55,781 nucleotides of DNA from Deltaproteobacteria bacterium (GTDB lineage: Bacteria > Desulfobacterota > Desulfarculia > Desulfarculales > Desulfarculaceae), in contig JAHLLJ010000011.1 in the NCBI GenBank assembly GCA_020444205.1, positions 1 to 55,781 on the forward strand. The letters run 5' to 3'. The stretch's first letter is position 1. The number at the start of each line of letters is the position of its first letter. The notes beneath the pieces were generated by a model that was not told the DNA's origin, made no database searches, and saw only the letters and a program-made list of their open reading frames with translations. Position numbers and translations under genes: made by a program. Shown in pieces: positions 49,974 through 55,781 of the stretch.

Positions 49974-50807
49974 GTGGCCGCGCGTGGCGCCATAGCCTGG
50001 GCCCCGGAAGCGGCCCAAGCCCTCAAGGGAGTGCCCATGCTGGTGCGCCCCTTGGCCCGCCGCAAGGTGGAGGAGCGGGTGCGCTCCGAGGGTAGAGACC
50101 AGGTGAGTCTGGCCGATTTCGCCGCGGCCGAGGCTCGCTTCAGAGCGGTGATGGGCAACAAGAGTGAAAAGGAGTTGGCCAGCCTAATGCCCGCGGCCAA
50201 TTGCCCCGGCGCTGAGCTGGTGGTGTTGGAGTCCTGCCGGGCTAAGCTTTCGGGCTGCCCCAACGCCCTTATCGACACCGATCCCTGGCGCGAGGCCCTG
50301 GAGGATTGGCTGGAAGCCAACCAGGTGAGCGAGCGCCTCAGGGCCAAGGTTCAGGGCGATCAGGTTTTATTCCACCACAAGCTGCGTTTGTCTTTGAGCG
50401 GCTGCCCCAATGGCTGTTCGCGCCCCCAGATAGCCGACCTGGCCCTGGTGGGGACCGTGAGCCCGCTTTTCGAACCCGATGATTGCACTGCCTGCGGCGC
50501 ATGCGCCGCAGCCTGCCCCGACGGTGCAATCGAGGTGACCGAGGCGGTTCAGTGGGACCCTGTCCGGTGCCTGGGCTGTCTGGGGTGCACCACTTGTTGT
50601 CCCACCGGCGCGGTGAGCTTGGGCCCGGTGGGGGCCCGGGTGCTTATGGGCGGCAAGCTGGGCCGCCATCCTCACCTCGCCCAAGAGGCTGCCAGGGTGC
50701 AGAGCCCGGCACAGGTGGTGGAAATCATGGGCCAGGCCATTGACGATTACATCCAAAACGCGCCCCAGGGCGAGCGCTTCGCCGCCTGGTGGGCCGCCAG
50801 GCATTAA
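49974..50807 (+). CDS. Sulfite/nitrite reductase-like protein with 2[4Fe-4S] insert
   Basis: A 277-residue protein. Possible sirohaem/Fe-S ligands are in ESCRAKLSGCPN (C-x6-C) and LSLSGCPNGC (C-x3-C). The first spacing departs from the usual C-x5-C. A ferredoxin module follows (CTACGACAAACPDGA and CLGCLGCTTCCPTGA). The start is taken as GTG at 49974, one base after the ferredoxin stop; its ribosome site is weak. It resembles small anaerobic sulfite reductases, but it has no full N-terminal domain and may be a one-domain variant. Confidence 0.75.
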   Translation: MAARGAIAWAPEAAQALKGVPMLVRPLARRKVEERVRSEGRDQVSLADFAAAEARFRAVMGNKSEKELASLMPAANCPGAELVVLESCRAKLSGCPNALIDTDPWREALEDWLEANQVSERLRAKVQGDQVLFHHKLRLSLSGCPNGCSRPQIADLALVGTVSPLFEPDDCTACGACAAACPDGAIEVTEAVQWDPVRCLGCLGCTTCCPTGAVSLGPVGARVLMGGKLGRHPHLAQEAARVQSPAQVVEIMGQAIDDYIQNAPQGERFAAWWAARH

Positions 50808-50819
50808 GGAGGGGGAAAG

Positions 50820-51572
50820 ATGGCTCAGACCATGTGCCCCGGTCAAGACACCAAGTTTTGGGGGCCTAACGACATCTTTGAAACCACCTGCGCTCATTGC
50901 GGGGCGGAGATCGAGTTTTTCAAGGACGATGCCTCGCGCCGCTGCCCGGGCTGTGGTCAGAAGGTGGCCAACCCCAAGCTCAACTTGGGCTGCGCCCAGT
51001 GGTGCGAGCACGCCAAGGAGTGCCTGGGCTACGACCCCAAGGAGGCCCTGGCCGAGCATGCCGCCGCCGGAGGCGGAGGCGAGTCGCTATTGGACCGGCT
51101 GCTTGAGGCCATGAAGGCTACCTTTGGCCGCGACACCAAGCGCATCGAGCACGCTCAGGCGGTGCTGGCCAACGCCCAGGAGCTCATGAAGGCCGAAGGC
51201 GGCGACCCCAAGGTGATCCTGGCCGCGGCGGTACTGCATGACATCGGCATCCAGGCGGCCGAGGCCAAGCACGGTTCGGCCGCCGGGCGCTGGCAGGAGC
51301 TGGAAGGCCCGCCCATCGCCGAGGCCATCATGAAGGACCTGGACCTGGACATCGAGACCCGCGACCACGTGGGCAAGATCATCGCCAACCACCACTCGGC
51401 CAAGGACATCGACACCCTGGAGTTCCGCATTATCTGGGATAGCGACTGGCTGGTGAACATCCCCGAGGAGTTCCCGGACATCAGCCGGGAGAAGATGCTC
51501 AAGCTCATCAACAAGGTTTTTAAGACCGACACCGGCCGCCGTATGGCCAGGAAGCGCTTCCTGACGCAATAG
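50820..51572 (+). CDS. HD-domain phosphohydrolase with N-terminal zinc-ribbon
   Basis: A 250-residue protein. A zinc-ribbon-like part (CAHCG and CPGCG) and a Cys-rich CAQWCEHAKEC come first. An HD domain (about 95-235) follows with HAQAVLANA, AAVLHDIG (the HD pair), IANHHSAKD and WDSDWL. AGGAGGGGG precedes the ATG. It closes the Rrf2 operon. HD enzymes hydrolyse phosphoesters, often of nucleotides. The zinc-ribbon suggests nucleic-acid or protein contact; the substrate is unknown. Confidence 0.85.
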   Translation: MAQTMCPGQDTKFWGPNDIFETTCAHCGAEIEFFKDDASRRCPGCGQKVANPKLNLGCAQWCEHAKECLGYDPKEALAEHAAAGGGGESLLDRLLEAMKATFGRDTKRIEHAQAVLANAQELMKAEGGDPKVILAAAVLHDIGIQAAEAKHGSAAGRWQELEGPPIAEAIMKDLDLDIETRDHVGKIIANHHSAKDIDTLEFRIIWDSDWLVNIPEEFPDISREKMLKLINKVFKTDTGRRMARKRFLTQ

Positions 51573-51611
51573 AAAGCCGACTCGGCGGCTCACCGCTGGA
51601 ACATTGAAAAC

Positions 51612-51644
51612 GCCACTCTCGCCCATCGGCGGGAGTGGCATTTT
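51612..51644. terminator. Terminator after the Rrf2 operon
   Basis: GCCACTCTCGCC (51612-51623) pairs with GGCGGGAGTGGC (51628-51639), a 12-bp stem with one T-G wobble and a four-base loop, followed by A and four T. It stands between the HD gene and the convergent metallo-beta-lactamase-fold gene. Confidence 0.85.
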
Positions 51645-51682
51645 GGGTTCAAGGTTATAGGGCGATACGGCTTTTCAGCCTC

Positions 51683-52609
51683 CTACCAGTTGCAGCGCAG
51701 GCCCACGGTGTTGAAGGGGCAGCGCTCGCCGAACTTGACCCGCAGCTTGTGAATGGCCAGGGCGCCGGTGCAGTGGGTGGCCAGCACCCACTGGGGGTTG
51801 TAGGCGGCCAGGGCCTCAATGACCTCGTCCAGGTCTTTCTCGCCCAGGAAGTTCCAGTGCAACCCGCCCACCAGGGCGTAGAGCGGCGCGCCGGGGAAAA
51901 GCTCCTGGGACCTGGCCAGGGTGTTGAACAGGCCCGCGTGGCAGCAGCCGGTCATCACCACCACCCCGCGACCTTGCAGGTTCACGAAGATGGCCTGGTC
52001 GTCCTGGAACTCGTCGGCCACCCAAGCATCATCCTCCTGGCGCACCGCCGCCTTGAAGGGCCGGTCCAGGGGGGAGGTGTGGGCGATGCTGCCGCTGGTG
52101 AACAGGCCCGGGGCCAGGTTTTGGGGTTCGTTGGAGACTATGGGGGTTACGGCCAGGGCCTCCTCCACTTTTTGGCGCTCCAACACCCAGGGGCCGGCCA
52201 GTTCGCCATCGGCCCTTTTGATGCCCCGGGTACCGAAGGCCATGGGGTGGGCCACCAGGGGGGCGCTAATGGGGTTTTCGTCCAGAAGGCGCAGCATGCC
52301 GCCATAGTGGTCAACGTGGCCGTGGCTCAGCACCATGTAGTCGGCGGTGGCCGGGTCGATGTCCAATAGCTTCATGTTGTTGCGCACCACGTACTCGCCG
52401 CGGCCGAAGTCGTAGAGCACCCTGGTGGTGCGGTCCTGGGCGTCGGTAGCCTCGATCCACAGGGACAGGCCCTGCTCACCCAGCAGCGAAGAGTGGCGGC
52501 CCGGCTGGGGATAGGTGAAGGGTCCCTGGCTGGGCAGGAATATGTTGATCAGGTTGTCCACCACCACGGTTAGCGTCATGCTCCGGGCGTGGTTGTCATA
52601 TAGGGTCAT
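51683..52609 (-). CDS. Metallo-beta-lactamase-fold hydrolase
   Basis: A 308-residue protein. The metal motif is SHGHVDHYGG (HxHxDH). Further ligands sit in TGCCHAG and ATHCTG. The overall sequence resembles the group annotated as 7,8-dihydropterin-6-yl-methyl aminobenzene phosphate synthase-like, found in methanogens and anaerobes. The ATG at 52609 has GGAG upstream. The TAXI gene lies upstream on the same strand with 85 bp between, so they may be co-transcribed. The substrate is not known. Confidence 0.85.
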   Translation of the reverse strand: MTLYDNHARSMTLTVVVDNLINIFLPSQGPFTYPQPGRHSSLLGEQGLSLWIEATDAQDRTTRVLYDFGRGEYVVRNNMKLLDIDPATADYMVLSHGHVDHYGGMLRLLDENPISAPLVAHPMAFGTRGIKRADGELAGPWVLERQKVEEALAVTPIVSNEPQNLAPGLFTSGSIAHTSPLDRPFKAAVRQEDDAWVADEFQDDQAIFVNLQGRGVVVMTGCCHAGLFNTLARSQELFPGAPLYALVGGLHWNFLGEKDLDEVIEALAAYNPQWVLATHCTGALAIHKLRVKFGERCPFNTVGLRCNW

Positions 52610-52694
52610 GGCCTTTCTCCTCTGAGGGGCCTCGCTGAATTCATCCCGGGCCCGTGGCCGCAGCCCTTCTTGCGCGGCCCGCGCCGGGAAGGGT

Positions 52695-53690
52695 TCATTT
52701 GATGATGCCGGCCTCTCGGTAATACTTCAGGGCGCCGGGATGCAAGGGCAGTGGTACGTTGGCCGCGTTTTTGGGGTCAAAGGCCTTGCATCCCTTGTAG
52801 GCATTCTCCAGGGCCTTCTGGTTGGTGCAAAGCGCCTTGGTGACCTTGTAGGCCAGCTCGTCGGAAAGCTTGTCCGTGGTCATCACCAGGGTGGCGAAGC
52901 CCAGCACCGGCACGTCCTGGTCCACGCCGGGGAAGGTGCCCTTGGGCAGCACGGCGGGATTGAAGCCGTACTTGGCCGAGAAATCCTCCACCACCTTCTT
53001 GCCGAAGGGCAGAAAACGCAGCTTGGTCATGGTGGCCAGCTGGGTCCAGGAGGGGTGGCCGGGGGTGCAGATCTGGCCGAAGGCGTCCGCCTGGCCGTCT
53101 TTCATCATCTCCACTGCGGTGGGGAAGGATACGAAGCTCACCTTGCCGCCCCAGGACTCGATGTCGGCGAAGCTCACGCCGTAGGCTTCCAGGAGCTTGC
53201 GGGTGTTCCACTCGCCGCTGCTGCCCTTTGGCATCACCGCCAGGCGCAGGGGGTATTTTAGTTTCTTGATGTCCGCCAGACTCTTGATGGGGGTGGCGGC
53301 CCGCACCGAAAATACGTACCAGGATATGTCCAGGTTACCCACCAAGGCCTTAATGGGCACCTTTCGCTTGTAAGGGGGCTCGCCCCGCACCGCCAAGCCG
53401 GCTTCCACCGGGAAACCCAGGGCCAGGTCCGCCTTGCCCTTGGCCAGCAGCAGGGGGTTGCCCACGCCGCCGGCATAGGGCAGCACGTCCACCTGGGAGC
53501 CCGGGGGCAGGCTGCCCTTAATTGTCCTGGCCATGGTCTGAGCCATGATGTACCAGCCGCTGCCGGATTTGAAGCTGGCCAGGGAAAGCTTTTCCGCCTG
53601 GCCCTGACCGGCCGAGACGGAGAATCCCGCGCTCAGGATCAGCAGGCCGGCGGTGGCCGTGATCAAAAGCCTTTGCGCTATTTTCCTCAT
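52695..53690 (-). CDS. TAXI-family TRAP transporter substrate-binding protein
   Basis: A 331-residue periplasmic protein. A signal peptide (about 8-28, FSVSAGQGQ) is followed by LASFKSGSGWYIMAQTMARTIK and VLPYAGGVGNPLLLAKGKADLALGF, typical of TAXI receptors. An AGGAGAG site precedes the ATG. No fused DctQM-type permease gene is nearby, so it is an orphan receptor in this window. TAXI ligands are known for few members (glutamate or carboxylates). Confidence 0.9.
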   Translation of the reverse strand: MRKIAQRLLITATAGLLILSAGFSVSAGQGQAEKLSLASFKSGSGWYIMAQTMARTIKGSLPPGSQVDVLPYAGGVGNPLLLAKGKADLALGFPVEAGLAVRGEPPYKRKVPIKALVGNLDISWYVFSVRAATPIKSLADIKKLKYPLRLAVMPKGSSGEWNTRKLLEAYGVSFADIESWGGKVSFVSFPTAVEMMKDGQADAFGQICTPGHPSWTQLATMTKLRFLPFGKKVVEDFSAKYGFNPAVLPKGTFPGVDQDVPVLGFATLVMTTDKLSDELAYKVTKALCTNQKALENAYKGCKAFDPKNAANVPLPLHPGALKYYREAGIIK

Positions 53691-53841
53691 TTTGCACTCT
53701 CCTTGATGCTCTTGAACATGGCGTCAGGGTTTTGCCCGGCCCCATGGGATTCAAGATTTCACTATTTTTCTCACGTTATTGGGCAGGAGGGAGCAATACG
53801 ATCCGGGCAGGAGAGCCTCCATGCGAGGCCTAACAGGTTTA

Positions 53842-53860
53842 TATTGTGAAACACAGTATA
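53842..53860. promoter_or_regulatory. Imperfect 19-bp dyad upstream of the TAXI gene
   Basis: On the minus strand it reads ATACTGTG-TTT-CACAATAT, matching at seven of eight arm positions. It lies about 150 bp upstream of the TAXI start in AT-rich DNA. Size and form suit a GntR- or IclR-type regulator; none is adjacent. Confidence 0.4.
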
Positions 53861-54076
53861 CACCTTATAAAATATTATCTTTGAAGTTTGCCGTCAAGGC
53901 ATTTATTACGGCATGGGATAATCAGAAAAATAGTAATTATATAAATTAGTTGAACTGTACTGCCTGGAAGCCGGCCGGTGGGGTAAATAGAGGTGGCACA
54001 TAAACAACTGCAAAAGGTAGGTATTTCGTGCGGCGGGTATAGGCCTGATTTGGTGACCGCGTCCCCTGGAGCGGCT

Positions 54077-54116
54077 GCCAAAAAAATGCGGACCGGGAGG
54101 GAAGTCCCTTCCGTCC
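54077..54116 (-). terminator. Terminator after the small exported-protein gene
   Basis: The stem is formed by CGGGAGGGA (54094-54102) and TCCCTTCCG (54105-54113), with an outer GGA/TCC pair and one bulge. On the minus strand it is followed by GCA and seven T. It shares a nearly identical 19-base segment with the terminator at 54731-54770. Confidence 0.75.
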
Positions 54117-54137
54117 AGTTTTTAGATAAGGCTCACT

Positions 54138-54509
54138 CTACCAACTGGCCAGGACGCCATCATGCGTGTAGACGTTGTTGCCCTGCTTGTCGGTCACCGC
54201 GATCTCCAGCTTGCCGTGGTCCGGCTCCGCGCCGGGCATCAGCTGGAACATGCCGTCCATTTGGCAGTAGCCCCCATGGTGATGGACGTTGATAAAGGGC
54301 TCGTCGGGCGTGAGCACAAAGTGGTCCACTTTCACCCCGCTGAGCAACAAAGTCACCGCCACGTCCGCACCTTCCACATCCCATTTGATGGTCAGGCACT
54401 CCAGGTTCACCTTGCCGCTGGTCTGGGCCGCGGCCGGGGTGAGAGTTACGGCCAGCATGGCGGCCAGGACGAACAGCAGCCCCAGCAGCGATAACGAGAT
54501 TTTTCTCAT
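54138..54509 (-). CDS. Small exported protein, unknown family
   Basis: A 123-residue protein. A signal peptide (about 5-29, TPAAAQTSG) is followed by a probable all-beta domain of about 90 residues (VNLECLTIKWDVEGADVAVTLLLSGVKVDHFVL, KLEIAVTDKQGN) with HHH and two cysteines. The ATG at 54509 follows a G-rich site; an earlier TTG (54530) is less likely. It lies between two terminators, so it is its own transcript. I do not recognise it; a periplasmic binding or adhesion role is possible. Confidence 0.7.
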   Translation of the reverse strand: MRKISLSLLGLLFVLAAMLAVTLTPAAAQTSGKVNLECLTIKWDVEGADVAVTLLLSGVKVDHFVLTPDEPFINVHHHGGYCQMDGMFQLMPGAEPDHGKLEIAVTDKQGNNVYTHDGVLASW

Positions 54510-54730
54510 GACGGCAGCCCCCCCGAGCAAAGGTATGGAAAAGAGGCTTGCAAGCCTCCTCGTCTGGACCGAGGAGCTACAACGTTAATTCGAATGACTG
54601 CTCCTTGATGCCCAGCACGCCATATCTTGTTAACATATCTTGGATTGCCGGTTCAAGGGGCGTTGGCGACGGCTGTCGCCTTGCGCCCTGCGCAAGGCGC
54701 TGGGCCGTGGGGTTGCTCTTTCTCCTGATC

Positions 54731-54770
54731 GGAAAAATGCGGGCCGGGAGGGAATCGCCCTCCCGGCCCG
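54731..54770 (-). terminator. Terminator after the amtB-PII operon
   Basis: A perfect 12-bp stem, GGGCCGGGAGGG (54741-54752) with CCCTCCCGGCCC (54758-54769). On the minus strand it is followed by GCATTTTTC. It ends the amtB-PII transcript. Confidence 0.9.
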
Positions 54771-54807
54771 TGTAGCGCCGTGCGTTGCTGATTCGCTGGT
54801 GTGATTG

Positions 54808-55194
54808 CTAGGCGGCGCCCTTTTTCTTTCGTTCGTCGATGTCGCCGGGGTACATCACCGCCTCGTGGCCCCGCTCGCCGGTGCGGATGCGAACCGCCTC
54901 GTCCACCGGGTAGACGAAGATCAGCCCGTCGCCCGCGTCGCCGGTGCGGCCGCCTTTAAGGATGGCCTCGATGGTTTCGTCCACATTGTCTTCGCTCAGG
55001 ATGATGTTGATCTGCATCTTGGGCAGCATGTCCACCTGATAGGTGCCCGAGCGTCCGGCCAGGGTGATGCCGCCCTGGCGGCCCTGTCCCCGGATTTCGC
55101 AGACGTTCATGCCCCGGATGCCCGCGTCGTGCAAGGCGTCCTTGACGTCGTTGAGCTTGTCCTCGCGGATTATGGCTTCTATCTTCTTAAGCAT
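54808..55194 (-). CDS. glnK: Nitrogen regulatory protein P-II (GlnB/GlnK family)
   Basis: A 128-residue PII trimer subunit. It begins MLKKIEAIIREDKLNDVKDAL. The T-loop reads GQGRQGGITLAGRSGTYQVDMLPK, with Tyr at the place that is uridylylated in many relatives; the Lys usually after RQ is Gly. The ATP/2-oxoglutarate segment GDGLIFVYPVDEAVRIRTGE is complete. An AAAGGAGA site precedes the ATG. It follows amtB by 32 bp, the common pairing in which PII plugs the ammonium channel. The Lys-rich C-terminal tail is longer than in enteric GlnK. Confidence 0.93.
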   Translation of the reverse strand: MLKKIEAIIREDKLNDVKDALHDAGIRGMNVCEIRGQGRQGGITLAGRSGTYQVDMLPKMQINIILSEDNVDETIEAILKGGRTGDAGDGLIFVYPVDEAVRIRTGERGHEAVMYPGDIDERKKKGAA

Positions 55195-55226
55195 CGCTTT
55201 ATATCTCCTTTGGTCCAGGCCTTAGC

Positions 55227-55781
55227 CTAGGAGTAGGCCCGTTCGCCGTGCTCGGAAAGGTCCAGGCCCACTTCTTCTTCCAGGGTTTCCACCCTCAGGC
55301 CCATTGTGCCGCCCAGAATCTTGGTAAGGATGAAGGTGACCAGGAACACGAAGCAGATGGTCACCACCACGCTGATGGCCTGGATGCCCAACTGGCCGGG
55401 GTTGCCGTAGAACAGGCCGGCCGCTTCGTTCACCTCGGGAGCGGCGAAAAGGCCGGTGGCCAGGGCGCCCCAGGTGCCGGCCATGCCGTGGCAGGCCCAG
55501 ACGTCCAGGGATTCATCGAGATTGCGCTTCTGGCGAAAGCGAATGGCGTAGTAGCTGATGGGCGCGCCCACCGCGCCGATGACCATGGCTCCCAAGGGGG
55601 TGACGAAGCCCGCCGCCGGGGTGATGGCCACCAAGCCGACCACCGCGCCGGTGGCGATGCCCAAAACGCTGGGCTTGCCCGCGTCGGCCCAGGAGACCAG
55701 CATCCAGCTCACCGCGGCGGCGGCGGCGGCGGTGTTGGTGTTCACGAAGGCGTAGGAGGCCAGGCCGTCGGCGGCCAGGGA
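55227..55781 (-). CDS. amtB: Ammonium transporter (C-terminal part)
   Basis: The last 184 residues of an Amt channel; the rest is outside the window. The frame continues unbroken to the window edge (SLAADGLASYAFVNTNTAAAAAAVSWML). Visible elements are GKPSVLGIATGAVVGLVAITPAAGFV, DVWACHGMAGTWGAL (with a pore His) and the cytosolic tail GLRVETLEEEVGLDLSEHGERAYS, which contacts PII. It takes up ammonium under nitrogen limitation and is gated by the downstream PII. Confidence 0.93.
   Translation of the reverse strand, partial: SLAADGLASYAFVNTNTAAAAAAVSWMLVSWADAGKPSVLGIATGAVVGLVAITPAAGFVTPLGAMVIGAVGAPISYYAIRFRQKRNLDESLDVWACHGMAGTWGALATGLFAAPEVNEAAGLFYGNPGQLGIQAISVVVTICFVFLVTFILTKILGGTMGLRVETLEEEVGLDLSEHGERAYS

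Larger units (their letters stand above)
53691..54137. other. AT-rich intergenic region upstream of the TAXI gene
   Basis: About 450 bases without a supportable gene. The middle (53840-53950) is markedly AT-rich and holds the 53842-53860 dyad. The right end holds a terminator for the small exported-protein gene. No RNA family is recognised. Confidence 0.5.

Noticed and set aside
1-55781. CRISPR arrays, tRNA and rRNA genes, prophage or integrase att sites
   Set aside because: None could be recognised by eye on either strand; no regularly spaced direct repeats or intact integrase genes were seen.

Overview
The window is GC-rich and tightly packed, with genes on both strands. It looks like the chromosome of an anaerobic Desulfobacterota (former Deltaproteobacteria), perhaps Desulfarculales-like. 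The evidence is gene content: a Rrf2/ferredoxin/siroheme-type redox operon, a DUF362-ferredoxin protein, CGGC and DUF364 metal-chelation proteins, a C_GCAxxG_C_C redox protein, a multihaem cytochrome with a Tat flavoprotein, an exported rhodanese and TRAP binding proteins. No rRNA, tRNA or CRISPR array was recognised, and no marker gene settles the taxonomy.

Layout. (1) 1-7426, minus strand: a catabolic operon runs from a SucC/SucD-type CoA ligase through an IclR regulator, an HMG-CoA-lyase-type enzyme and a two-subunit aconitase X to a TRAP binding protein. An MFS carboxylate transporter lies upstream, and a 19-bp palindrome sits just before the first ligase gene. The enzymes fit a hydration, CoA-activation and C-C cleavage route for a branched di- or tricarboxylic acid. 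(2) 7524-8484: an AT-richer island with a decayed IS3-type transposase, followed by a gingipain-type (C25) peptidase. (3) 10715-15781, minus: a TPR/beta-barrel outer-membrane protein, a FecR protein with a roughly 140-residue threonine tail, and a CHASE2 nucleotide cyclase, probably one trans-envelope signalling unit. (4) 16423-19153: a GNAT acetyltransferase, a C_GCAxxG_C_C protein and an unusual cyclase-receiver-LuxR fusion. (5) 19541-26423: an SLC13-type transporter with a periplasmic head, a four-rhodanese exported protein, a hexahaem cytochrome c and a Tat-exported fumarate-reductase-like flavoprotein. (6) 26783-30444: small exported or lipoproteins, a polytopic membrane protein, and an RhlE helicase whose ribosome-binding site lies in a hairpin.

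(7) 30688-34619, minus: a sulfation module made of an ASST-type sulfotransferase, a small membrane protein, a PAPS-type sulfotransferase and APS kinase. (8) 34749-40086, minus: a TonB receptor, a fused ECF ATPase, EcfT, a TiaS-like 'DDTD' protein and a putative S component with overlapping or abutting genes, an uptake system of unknown substrate. (9) 40357-43218, minus: a frameshifted membrane gene, DUF362-ferredoxin, DUF364 and CGGC proteins, suggesting metal handling beside the uptake system. (10) 43347-47842: a V4R sensor with a GGDEF diguanylate cyclase, diverging from an RCK-Usp protein with a CPA2 antiporter. (11) 48052-51572: an amphi-Trp protein with a histone-H1-like tail, then a Rrf2/ferredoxin/siroheme-like/HD operon behind a well-formed promoter. 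(12) 51683-55781, minus: a metallo-beta-lactamase-fold protein, a TAXI TRAP binding protein, a small exported protein, and amtB (cut by the window end) with its PII gene.

The two best candidates for an undescribed system are the aconitase X / CoA ligase / HMG-CoA lyase operon and the TonB-ECF operon carrying a TiaS-like protein.
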